Of a stretch of 64,000 nucleotides of DNA, positions 25,449 through 34,289 are shown one piece after another (within the stretch, counting starts at the first letter, position 1; the number at the start of each line of letters is the position of its first letter). The notes below the pieces were generated by a model. It was not told where the DNA came from. It did not search any database and was given only the letters and a program-made list of their open reading frames with translations. The DNA lies in the NCBI RefSeq assembly GCF_023276405.1, contig NZ_JALRMO010000001.1, positions 4,650,001 through 4,714,000 of the forward strand, given 5' to 3'. The stretch is from Paenibacillus hamazuiensis. GTDB taxonomy: Bacteria; Bacillota; Bacilli; Paenibacillales; NBRC-103111. Made by a program: the position numbers and the translations under genes.

Positions 25449-27620
25449 CTACATTTTTGGAAGCCGAATCGTGACGTGAAACCCTTGCTGCGGAGCCGAC
25501 CAAATCTCGACGGTCCCTTCCAGACTCTGCACCCTTTTTTCGATGCCGGCGATGCCCATATGCTGAAACGAACCTTCAAATGCGGACAAATCCATCCCCA
25601 CACCGTTATCGGAATACGAAAAATGGATTTGCTCCCCGCTGCCGTTCAGCGACATCGTCACTTTATCCGCTTTGGAATGTTTGGACGCATTGTTAAGCAG
25701 CTCTTGAACGACACGGTACATGCCGATCGTCTGTTCTTCACCGAGCATAATCCCGGACGGTTCGGATCGGAATTCGATTTCATAATGAGCAAACATCCTC
25801 GTATATTCAAAAAGACTTTTCAACGACTCGGCTAGCCCAAGCTTGAGCAGAAACGGGGGCCGCAGCTCGTTGCAGGTAATTCGGATCTGATGAATCGCGT
25901 CCAGGAGGCCTTCTTCGATCTGCTTCAGCTCCTGCTGCGTGCTGTGCTCGAAGGTTCCTGCGGAACGCAGCGACTCCAGCTTGCGGTACCAAATAATCAG
26001 GTCCTGCAGCACGGAATCGTGCAAATCGCCGGACAGCGAAGCTCTTTCTTTTTCCGACAGCTTAAATAGAAGTCTCAGCATCCATTTCGGCTTATCGCCT
26101 GCGGCGGCCAAGCTTTCAATCCGGCTCATCAAGTCTTCGATTAAGTTAAGGTTGTCATAGAGCAGCGTGACATAACGGACGACCGTCTCCAGCCATTCCC
26201 GCTCTATCCTGATCAGCTCATGCCCCATGGCAATGCGCAAATAGACCGGCTCCCGCTTCTCTCCGATCGGAATCCACATGTCCTGCGAGTCCATTAGCGC
26301 GGCTTCCTGCCCCCGCGGCACTTCTTCGACAGACACGCTATCCACCTGCAGCACCGCTCTAACCTCTTCGGTAAGCCGCTGCTCCAGCTCCGACACCTTC
26401 ATCACTGCGGAAAGATCGTGTGACAGCGAGCTCAGGCTTTGCTGCAAAAACTTGTACCGTTCCTCGCTTCGGATCAGCTCCCGTTCTTCGATTTTCCGCT
26501 TCGTGATATCCTTTACGATCCCGTGAATGCCGTGCAGGCTGCCGGAAAGGAAAATCGGCACGAACGTGATGCTGACGATTTTGTCCTCCTGTCCGGAACG
26601 GACGAGGCGGCACTCGGTATGCGTCGGCTTCCCCTGCTGCATGACCTTAAGCAGCGACTCGAATACGACCGGATGATCCTCATCATGGATCACCCCCAAA
26701 AAGCAGTGCCCCTTCAGTCGTTCCAGCTTCATGCCTGTAATGAATTCGAATGCGGGATTGGCATTGACAAAATAAAAGCCGTTCAGCTCGATGGAAAAAA
26801 CGCCGTCCAGGTTATGTTCGAAGAGCGATTTGTACCTTTGCTCGCTCTCCTCCAGAGCCAGTTCGGAGCGGACTTTGTCCGTTATGTCCATGATGAGCCC
26901 GTCGAGGCGTTCGACCTCTCCTTTATGGTTCAGCCACGGATGGACGATGAGCCTCCCCCACCGCTCCTCCCCTTCCACATGAATGAACCGGATCGCCCTG
27001 CGTACGGGCAAGCCTTGATCGAGCCTCAGCCTCACTTCACCCATTAGCGCCTCGTTATCCTCGGGATGGATATGATCGTGCAGGCGAATCGGCGAAGAGA
27101 TGAATTCATCCCTGGGGATGCCGGAAATGTTCGCCATGCTTCTGGAGCAAAACGTATAGCGGGTAAAGTCTTTATCGGTCGACCAAACGGCGGCGTTGAC
27201 GTTGTCCAGGATGTTCTCGAGCAGCTCCTCAGCCTTTTTCCGCTCTGTAACATCTCTGGCCACCGCTACGACGTATTTGACCTCCCCCATATCGTTTAGT
27301 ACCGGCTTGACCCGGGCCTCAATATGCATCACACGGCCGTCGGCATGCACGATCCTGTATTCCAGATCCGCCCTCTTCCTATGCCGCACCGCTTCCGCAT
27401 GAATTTCCCGTACGCGGTCGCGGTCCTCCGGATGAATGATATCAAAAGCATCCATCCCCTCGTATTCGTCCTCGCTGTAGCCGGACAGCATTTTGATGGA
27501 GGGAGAAACGTATTCGACGACAGCTTCGCGATTTACCAAAACGATCGTATCCAACGTATTCTCGGCGATAATCCGGAATCGTTCCTCCCGCTCCCGAATT
27601 TCATCTATATTGTTCATCAT
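25449..27620 (-). CDS. Soluble multi-PAS histidine kinase (HisKA_3 class)
   Basis: A 723-aa kinase without membrane segments. Three PAS/PAC units are visible: about residues 10-125 (ending AVARDVTERKKAEE), 130-255 and 260-380 (ending GIVKDITKRKIEE). A less clear helical and GAF-like region follows. The dimerisation/phosphotransfer box is ASLSGDLHDSVLQDLIIWYRKL, and the ATPase domain has ELLNNASKHSKADKV and SDNGVGM. This is the HPK7/NarX-like class that partners NarL-type regulators. The lack of membrane helices implies a cytoplasmic signal such as redox or a small ligand. AAGGAG precedes the start. Confidence 0.93.
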   Translation of the reverse strand: MMNNIDEIREREERFRIIAENTLDTIVLVNREAVVEYVSPSIKMLSGYSEDEYEGMDAFDIIHPEDRDRVREIHAEAVRHRKRADLEYRIVHADGRVMHIEARVKPVLNDMGEVKYVVAVARDVTERKKAEELLENILDNVNAAVWSTDKDFTRYTFCSRSMANISGIPRDEFISSPIRLHDHIHPEDNEALMGEVRLRLDQGLPVRRAIRFIHVEGEERWGRLIVHPWLNHKGEVERLDGLIMDITDKVRSELALEESEQRYKSLFEHNLDGVFSIELNGFYFVNANPAFEFITGMKLERLKGHCFLGVIHDEDHPVVFESLLKVMQQGKPTHTECRLVRSGQEDKIVSITFVPIFLSGSLHGIHGIVKDITKRKIEERELIRSEERYKFLQQSLSSLSHDLSAVMKVSELEQRLTEEVRAVLQVDSVSVEEVPRGQEAALMDSQDMWIPIGEKREPVYLRIAMGHELIRIEREWLETVVRYVTLLYDNLNLIEDLMSRIESLAAAGDKPKWMLRLLFKLSEKERASLSGDLHDSVLQDLIIWYRKLESLRSAGTFEHSTQQELKQIEEGLLDAIHQIRITCNELRPPFLLKLGLAESLKSLFEYTRMFAHYEIEFRSEPSGIMLGEEQTIGMYRVVQELLNNASKHSKADKVTMSLNGSGEQIHFSYSDNGVGMDLSAFEGSFQHMGIAGIEKRVQSLEGTVEIWSAPQQGFHVTIRLPKM

Positions 27621-27790
27621 GGCAAGTTCTCCTTATGAGCAGTTAGGCAGCGTCTTTTGCCTCCATTATATACGAAACGCCGGTCGGCCGCCGCGCAAAA
27701 AAACAGGGAACGCCCGCAATATTTGCGTCGTTCCCTGGTATTGACCTCGCTTTGTCGGTTCAGCTTCGTGAAAAACCGCGTTTTTTTCAG
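27621..27790 (-). terminator. Intergenic gap with terminator of the nuclease operon (27696-27737)
   Basis: CAGGGAACG at 27704-27712 pairs with CGTTCCCTG at 27729-27737; the minus strand then runs into TTTTTTT (27697-27703). An inner CGCAATATTTGCG adds to the stem. This closes the operon that begins near 42600. The remaining bases hold the kinase promoter, not clearly identifiable. Confidence 0.85.
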
Positions 27791-30676
27791 TTACCTGACA
27801 TGCTTGTGCAGGAAGTTTTTCCTGACCAGCTCCAGATCCGCTTCGTTCACCGCACCGTCCCCGTTGATGTCGGCGGCGGATAACGCTTCCGGCGTCGATT
27901 TGCCCGTATTGGCGCCGACGATAGCGGCGTCGTAGATGTTAACTTCCTGATCGCCCGCATACGTATTGCCCGCGCGCATTGTTCCTTCGGCGGTTCCGCC
28001 GTTCCCGGCGGCCGCCAAATTTCCGGCGTTCGCTTCCTGTCCGGCCTGAACGGTGACGTTCGTTTGCAAGGAGAAGTAGTGCTTGAGCTTGGCCGACAAT
28101 GTATAAGCGCCTTCGGGCAGCGCCTGAATCGTAAAGGTGCCGTCGGCCGCCGGATGGACTGCGGTCTCCTGCCCCGTTCCCTGATGCTTCGCTACGATCT
28201 CGATAGCGTCATGATTCGATCGCCCTTCCGCTTTGACGCTCCCCTTAACGGCACCTTTACCCGTCGGCTCGCCGCCGGCCGGAATGACGTCCGCCTGCGT
28301 GCGGATGTACATTTGTCTTGTATCGCCGTAAACGGAGCTTGGTCCGATAAAATCGAATTTGCTGCTTTCCCCTTTCGGGAGATTTTGCAGAAAGTTTTTC
28401 AAATTTCCGTTTAAATCATAGACGATCACGGCTCTTGAGCCGTCGGTAATGTACACGCCGCCGGCGGACGTATTGTAATTGTCCGAAATCCAGGCGTTTT
28501 TCACGCGGATCAGCTTGCCTTCATTGTCTTCCCCGACCTGGCTGACCGTAACCTCAAGCGGCTGTGGAGGGGGAATCGTATCTCCGTTCAATTTGACGGC
28601 CGAGAAATCCTTGATCTCCCAATCGCCATTATATTCGGAAGCGGCGCCGATCACTTCCACCTCATCCCCTACGGTCAGATTGGACGCCGCATCTCCGAAC
28701 AAGCGCGCCCCGCCCGTCGTATCCTGAATCCATGCGTTGCGGCTAAATACGGCTGTCACTTCGCCCCGCACCTTTACGGCACCGCTGCCCTTCCTGGCCT
28801 CGGCTATGGTCTTCAGCCCGATGTCCGGTTGACCGTCGCCGCTGGTGTAGCCTGCCGCGGCCGGTTCATGGCCTTCGAAGAAAAAAACGCGATTTTCGAC
28901 AGGAATGCTTTTATACTTTTCCGGAGCGTAGTATTTCTTGGTTGTATAATCGCCGACATATTTGTTGGGGCCGCGGCCGTCCACCCGGAAACGAAACTCG
29001 TAAGGAAGCTCCTCCAGAGGGTTAGACGGGTTCCAAATTCCTCGGCCGTTGTCTTTCGCTTCTTTTCCCGCGGCACTGTATTCCGGCAAATAGGCGATAT
29101 TCGGCCAAATATAATACATGACGGCATGCCCGGTTCGGATCATTTCCTTATTGACGTCCATATTGTCGGAGCTTCTATGGATATGTCCGAGCAGCCTTCC
29201 GTAAGCATCCTTGGACTCCGTTCCGAGCTCCAGCTGTATTTTGGTGCCTGCCGGGACAAGCTCGGCAAGCTTGTTTGCCGCATCCGTCGCATGCTGTCCT
29301 TGCGATTGTCCCTGATACGATTTCTCGGGCGTATCGATCGAGAGCATCCTCACCCTCGTCTCGCCAAGTACGGGAGGCGAGATGTGAACCGTATCGCCGT
29401 CCGTAACGGAAGTGACGGTTACTTCGTAAACCGCGCCTTCCTTCTTGGCATGGATGGCGGCCGCTGCGCTCTCATTTTTGCCGGACTCCGTCGCCGTCAG
29501 GTAGACCGTTTTCAGGTCCGCCGCGTTGTTCCATGTGAGCGAAAATGCTCCGCCCGCATCCGCTTTGGCCGATGCCAGCTGCTGCTGCTTATCCGCGGCG
29601 CCGTACAGCTTCACATCGCTGCCCGGCATAACCGCACCGTTAGAACCGGTCATTTTTGCCGAGGAGGGGGTTGTATTGTCAAAAACAATTCTCGCCGCTG
29701 CCGGAGCCGGCGTCGTATTGCCGGCTGCCACTGTGGTGAACGACCATGTTTTGGCGGGGCCTTTCTTGCCGTCCGCCTTCACCGCGCCCACCGGCACGGT
29801 GATTTCATATAGTTTGCCCGGTTCGAAATCGGTTGGCGGATTGACGATCAGCGCCTTGCCGCCGTCACCTCCGACCGACACCGCTGCATCCTGAACAGGA
29901 ATGGAGAGAAATTCGGCGTTGTCCGTCAAGTTCCTGATCTTGATGCTCCCTTTCCCCTTGTTAACCGGTTTATCGAATACAACGGTCAAATTGTCGGCAA
30001 CGGCTGCATTCACTGCGCCGTCTGCCGGGGTTACGGCTTGAGCCGACGGACCGTCCGGATCAGGGACCAAATCGAGCGGCGCCCATGTCCATGATTCGAT
30101 TTCCGTCGTCGGCGTCTGCCAGTCGTTTGCACTGTCCGTATCCGTCAACGATTGGCGTTCGAAAGAGGACGATTGGCCGATGCTTTCGCCAAGCCTGAAC
30201 CCTTCCGTTATATTCGATCCGCCCCATGCGATTCCGTCCGTCAAATTGCCGCTTGAGTCGATCAGATCGACTCTATCGCTGTCGCGGGCGATGTTGAAGT
30301 TGCCGCCGACTACCGTTGTGCCCCCATGTTCCGCGGCATGGGAAACGCCGGAGGTTCTTTCGACGACCAGGAGCGACTTGGCCTTAATCACGGTGCCGCC
30401 GGGCAAACCCCAGCTTTGCTGCGGTTTGCCGCTGCCGCTGTAATCCTGGATTTTCCAGCCCGATAAATCCTTATCCTGCGTTCCAACGTTGGCCAACGTG
30501 ATCCATTCATCATCGGCGGCAGCTCCGTTAAACACTTCCACAATCATAACGCCGGTCGAGGCCGCTTTCGCTTTGGGAATACCGGGGGCCCCGGCAACGA
30601 GCACCCCCAGTGTCAAAGCGGAACCGGCAATCATTGCTGCATATTTCCCGAAAGATGATTTTCGGAATCGGTTCAT
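27791..30676 (-). CDS. Secreted dockerin-bearing staphylococcal-type nuclease (LTD-OB)
   Basis: A 961-aa secreted protein. The ATG at 30676 has GGAGGG 9 nt upstream; an upstream in-frame ATG at 30703 lacks support. Domains in approximate order: signal peptide 1-40; lamin-tail domain 42-200; Ig-like Big_5 212-325; Ig-like module 328-412; SNase 415-580; OB-fold (YhcR-like) 608-802; carboxypeptidase-regulatory-like sandwich 808-875; dockerin-like 898-961. The SNase keeps its active-site pattern: DGDTV, VRMLSIDTPE and YGRLLGHI. The dockerin has a canonical calcium loop, DINGDGAVNEADL, and a degenerate first one, GDQEVNIYD. SNases cut DNA and RNA, so this is an extracellular nuclease. It probably docks on the cohesin scaffold two genes upstream. 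Confidence 0.88.
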   Translation of the reverse strand: MNRFRKSSFGKYAAMIAGSALTLGVLVAGAPGIPKAKAASTGVMIVEVFNGAAADDEWITLANVGTQDKDLSGWKIQDYSGSGKPQQSWGLPGGTVIKAKSLLVVERTSGVSHAAEHGGTTVVGGNFNIARDSDRVDLIDSSGNLTDGIAWGGSNITEGFRLGESIGQSSSFERQSLTDTDSANDWQTPTTEIESWTWAPLDLVPDPDGPSAQAVTPADGAVNAAVADNLTVVFDKPVNKGKGSIKIRNLTDNAEFLSIPVQDAAVSVGGDGGKALIVNPPTDFEPGKLYEITVPVGAVKADGKKGPAKTWSFTTVAAGNTTPAPAAARIVFDNTTPSSAKMTGSNGAVMPGSDVKLYGAADKQQQLASAKADAGGAFSLTWNNAADLKTVYLTATESGKNESAAAAIHAKKEGAVYEVTVTSVTDGDTVHISPPVLGETRVRMLSIDTPEKSYQGQSQGQHATDAANKLAELVPAGTKIQLELGTESKDAYGRLLGHIHRSSDNMDVNKEMIRTGHAVMYYIWPNIAYLPEYSAAGKEAKDNGRGIWNPSNPLEELPYEFRFRVDGRGPNKYVGDYTTKKYYAPEKYKSIPVENRVFFFEGHEPAAAGYTSGDGQPDIGLKTIAEARKGSGAVKVRGEVTAVFSRNAWIQDTTGGARLFGDAASNLTVGDEVEVIGAASEYNGDWEIKDFSAVKLNGDTIPPPQPLEVTVSQVGEDNEGKLIRVKNAWISDNYNTSAGGVYITDGSRAVIVYDLNGNLKNFLQNLPKGESSKFDFIGPSSVYGDTRQMYIRTQADVIPAGGEPTGKGAVKGSVKAEGRSNHDAIEIVAKHQGTGQETAVHPAADGTFTIQALPEGAYTLSAKLKHYFSLQTNVTVQAGQEANAGNLAAAGNGGTAEGTMRAGNTYAGDQEVNIYDAAIVGANTGKSTPEALSAADINGDGAVNEADLELVRKNFLHKHVR

Positions 30677-30703
30677 TTGGCGTTTCCCTCCAAGCTGCTG
30701 CAT

Positions 30704-33700
30704 TTAGCTTGCTTTTTTGTAGAAGAAGTTTTTCTTCACCAAATCCATATCCGCCTGATTGACGACGCCATCGCCGTTAATGTCCGCCGCGGAAAGTGCT
30801 TCCGTCGTCGTCTTGCCTATATTGGCGCCGACAATGGCCGCGTCATAGATGTTGACTTCCTGATCGCCCGCATATGTGTTGCCCGCGCGCATCATTCCGT
30901 CGGCGGTTCCGCCGTTTCCGGAATCCGCCAAATTTCCGGCGTCCGCTTCTTGTCCGGCCTGAACGGTGACGTTCATTTGCACGGGGAAGTAATGCTTGAG
31001 GCTTGCACTGAGTGTGTAGGAGCCGCCCGGCAATTGCTGAATCGCAAAGGAACCGTCTGCTGCGGTTGTCACCTTCGTTTCCTGGCCCGTTCCTCGATGC
31101 TTGGCTACCACTTCGATCGCACTGTGAACGGGGCGTCCTTCCGCCTTGACCATACCTTTGATCGAGCCTTTATCGTTCTGCTGTCCGGCCGGTGCGATAT
31201 CCTGCTGCCCACGCGGGAAAATCTGAATCGTGCTGCGGAATACCGAGCTTGCTCCGACAATATCGAATTTGTTGCTTGGTCCTGTAGGAAGGCTTTGAAG
31301 ATACGTTTTCAAATTCGGCTGATCGAGCGCATAGACGACAATGGTTCCCGTACCGTCGGTGACGTTCACGCCGCCGTCTCCGCTGCTGTAGTTGCCGGTG
31401 ATCCAGACGTTTTTCACTTTCACCAATTGGCCTTCGTTTGCTTCGCCTACCTGATTTAAGGGAAGCTCAACCGGCTGCGGCGTCGGGTAGTTGTTTCCTG
31501 AAAGCGGATTGATCGTGAACGGATATTTCAGCTCCAAATCTCCGTTGTAATCCGTCAAAGTGCCGGTAATCTCGATTTCCGAACCCAAGGTAAGCCCGGC
31601 CGCTTCGTTGCCGTAAATCCGCAGACCGGCTGTGCCGTCGTAGATGTAGGCATTGGATTTCGGATACACGGCCACGACTTCGCCCCGAACGGTAACGCTG
31701 CCGCTGCCCTGCTGACGCGCTTGGGCGATGGTGGACCCGGAGGCTCCTCCTGCCGTGGCTTGAGTCAAATAACTTTCCTCTTTGCCCGCAGCTTTCGCAG
31801 AAACATAGATGGACGAATACTTCGAGGCACTGTTGTCGAACGTGAACGCAAATGCGCCGCTCGCATCCGCCGTGACGGTTCCGATCGTAACCTGCTTGGA
31901 AACGTTATTGTAAAACTTCACTGCGGCGGACGGCACGACCGCGCCGCTCTGACCGGCAACCGAAGCAGCCGCGGCGTTATCATTGTTGAAAGTCAGCTTG
32001 GCGGCAACCGGTGAAGCCGTCATTTGATCCGAGCCTTGCGCGGGAACGATATCGGCGAGTGATCGGGGATAAATTTCCCGAATGTTGCTCCAGCCGGAGC
32101 CGTTGCCGATGACGTCGAATTTATTTTGCGTGCCTTTCGGCAGCGCCTGCAGCGCGTCCAGGAACGGGCCGCCTTGGAACGGCGAGTACAACACGACCCG
32201 GGCTCCGGTATCGTCCGTCATATACACGCCGCCATTGCCGCCATCATAATTAGTCGTGAGCCAGACGTTCTTCACGGCGATCAGCGAACCTTCGGTCGCT
32301 TCGTTAATTTGGTTCAGTTTGAGCACTTGCGGTTGAGGCGTCGGGATGGCATCCTGCGTCAATACTTCAATCCGGGCGTTCTTGAATTCCAGGTCGCCAT
32401 AAAACTCCTGTACGTTGCCGTCGACTCTCACTTCCTGACCGACAGCCAGATTGTCCGGAATTTTCCCGTACAGGTGGATGCCGCCGGTCGCATCCTGCAC
32501 GAAGGCGTGATCCGGCGCATGAACCGCCGTCACTTCGCCGATTACCTGGTACGTCTCTTCCGTATTCCAGTTTGCGCGAAGTTCGGAAATCGTTTTGAGC
32601 TGGCCGGTAGTACAATCGGTCTGCGGATTGTGGCTCGGGTCGGCAGGATCAATCGGCGTGTATACCGCATTTTTGGCCTCCTGCTTGTTCGAACCGAAGA
32701 AGACGCGGTATTCGAACGGAATTTCTTTATACCGCTTCGGGATGTAATATTTCTTGGTGCGGTAGTCGGCCACGTACCGTTCCGAGCAGCCGGCCGCGCG
32801 GTATTCGTAGGGCAGCTTGGAGAGCGGGTTAGCCGGGTTCCAGATGCCTTTGCCCTCATCCGCAGCTTGCTTGGCGGCAGCCCCGTATTCTTCGAAATAA
32901 AGCATGTTCGGGTAAATGTAATAGTTGACGGCGGCGCCCTGCCTCAGCATTTCTTTGTTCACGTCAAGATTGTCGCTTTTGCGGAAAACGTGGGCGAGCA
33001 GCCGTCCGTATACGTCCACTTTCGTTTGGTCCAATCTCAGCTTCACGGCCGTGCCGTTTGAGATCATCGATTTCAGCACTTCGGTCGACTGATCGCCATG
33101 GGGCGCTTGCGCGACTTCCGGGGTGTCGATGTTCAGCATGCGGACGGTGCTTACCGATCTGCCGTCGACATTCAGCGTCGGGGTAAAATTAAACGTATCG
33201 CCGTCGGCAATGCTTGTCACCGTTACCTCATACCACTCGCCGCCGCTCGTTTGCGCCGATACTTGCACCGGATCGCTCTCGGTTTTTCCGGCTGCGGAGG
33301 CGGTCACATAAACGGAGGAATACTGCGACGCACTGTTATTGAAAGTGAGCGTAAACGCACCGCCTGCATCGGCTGTGACCGTGCCGACTTTAACCTGCCT
33401 GGAGGCGTTATTGTAGATGTTTACGATGCTCGATGCCGCGACTGCACCCGATTGGCCTGTCAAAGATGCCGCCGCAGGGTTGTCGTTGTTAAAGGTGATC
33501 CTGGCTGCCGACGGGACCGGGGTTTTCTGCTCTCCGGTGCTGCCAGCCGGAGCGATATCCGCCTCGCCGCGCGGGAATATTTGAATCGTGTTGCGGAATG
33601 CCGAGCTCGCGCCGATGATGTCGAATTTGTTGCTCTGCCCGGTAGGCAGACTTTGCAAATACGTTTTCAAGCCCGGCTGATCGAGCGCATATACGACAAG

Positions 33701-34270
33701 GTTGCCTGTGCCGTCGGTGACGTTCACGCCGCCGTCTCCGCTGCTGTAGTTGCCGGTGATCCAGACGTTTTTCACTTTCACAAGCTGTCCTTCGTTCGCT
33801 TCGCCCACTTGATTTACAGGCAGTTCAAGCGGCTGCGCCGTCGGGTAGCTGTTACCGGTCAGCTGATTGATCGTGAACGGAAATTTGAGCTCCAGATCGC
33901 CGTTATAATCGGTCAGGCTGCCGGTGATTTCGATTTCCGAGCCCAAGGCGAGTCCGGCCGCTTCGTTCCCGTAAATTCGCAGCCCGGCCGTGCCGTCGTA
34001 AATGTAGGCGTTCGACTTCGGATAGACGGCTACAACTTCTCCCCGAACGGTGGCGCTCCCGCTGCCTTGCCGGCGAGCCTGGGCGATGGTCAGCGGTGAC
34101 GCGGTCGCCGCGTAGGCCGAAATGACACCTTCTCCATCATAGGAAGGGGATGCGGAAGAATCCGCATACCCCGTTCCGGCAAATCCGCCGAACAGAACAC
34201 CTAAGCCCAGCGCTGTGTTTAAGACTTTGGAAGCCGCTTTTTGCCATAATTTTTTGATTCGTTTCTTCAT
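30704..34270 (-). CDS. Secreted dockerin-bearing staphylococcal-type nuclease with three OB-folds
   Basis: An 1188-aa secreted protein; AGGAGGA lies 6 nt before the ATG at 34270. Approximate layout: signal peptide 1-40, OB-fold 57-245, Ig-like 250-335, SNase 340-510, OB-fold 552-745, Ig-like 750-842, OB-fold 845-1028, carboxypeptidase-regulatory-like 1032-1100, dockerin-like 1127-1188. The SNase shows DGDTFNF, VRMLNIDTPEV and YGRLLAHVF, all active-site positions present. The first and third OB modules are nearly identical (GEVVAVYPKSNAYIYDGTAG in both), which points to a recent duplication. The dockerin has DINGDGVVNQADM. Its start is 20 nt after the scaffold stop, its stop 28 nt before the next start. 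Similar catalytic/OB combinations occur in the YhcR nuclease of Bacillus. Confidence 0.88.
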   Translation of the reverse strand: MKKRIKKLWQKAASKVLNTALGLGVLFGGFAGTGYADSSASPSYDGEGVISAYAATASPLTIAQARRQGSGSATVRGEVVAVYPKSNAYIYDGTAGLRIYGNEAAGLALGSEIEITGSLTDYNGDLELKFPFTINQLTGNSYPTAQPLELPVNQVGEANEGQLVKVKNVWITGNYSSGDGGVNVTDGTGNLVVYALDQPGLKTYLQSLPTGQSNKFDIIGASSAFRNTIQIFPRGEADIAPAGSTGEQKTPVPSAARITFNNDNPAAASLTGQSGAVAASSIVNIYNNASRQVKVGTVTADAGGAFTLTFNNSASQYSSVYVTASAAGKTESDPVQVSAQTSGGEWYEVTVTSIADGDTFNFTPTLNVDGRSVSTVRMLNIDTPEVAQAPHGDQSTEVLKSMISNGTAVKLRLDQTKVDVYGRLLAHVFRKSDNLDVNKEMLRQGAAVNYYIYPNMLYFEEYGAAAKQAADEGKGIWNPANPLSKLPYEYRAAGCSERYVADYRTKKYYIPKRYKEIPFEYRVFFGSNKQEAKNAVYTPIDPADPSHNPQTDCTTGQLKTISELRANWNTEETYQVIGEVTAVHAPDHAFVQDATGGIHLYGKIPDNLAVGQEVRVDGNVQEFYGDLEFKNARIEVLTQDAIPTPQPQVLKLNQINEATEGSLIAVKNVWLTTNYDGGNGGVYMTDDTGARVVLYSPFQGGPFLDALQALPKGTQNKFDVIGNGSGWSNIREIYPRSLADIVPAQGSDQMTASPVAAKLTFNNDNAAAASVAGQSGAVVPSAAVKFYNNVSKQVTIGTVTADASGAFAFTFDNSASKYSSIYVSAKAAGKEESYLTQATAGGASGSTIAQARQQGSGSVTVRGEVVAVYPKSNAYIYDGTAGLRIYGNEAAGLTLGSEIEITGTLTDYNGDLELKYPFTINPLSGNNYPTPQPVELPLNQVGEANEGQLVKVKNVWITGNYSSGDGGVNVTDGTGTIVVYALDQPNLKTYLQSLPTGPSNKFDIVGASSVFRSTIQIFPRGQQDIAPAGQQNDKGSIKGMVKAEGRPVHSAIEVVAKHRGTGQETKVTTAADGSFAIQQLPGGSYTLSASLKHYFPVQMNVTVQAGQEADAGNLADSGNGGTADGMMRAGNTYAGDQEVNIYDAAIVGANIGKTTTEALSAADINGDGVVNQADMDLVKKNFFYKKAS

Positions 34271-34289
34271 CGATTTGTCCTCCTGCTTG

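Noticed and set aside
27657-27935. 92-codon plus-strand frame
   Set aside because: It spans the kinase promoter, a terminator hairpin and the antisense of the dockerin; no homology or ribosome site.
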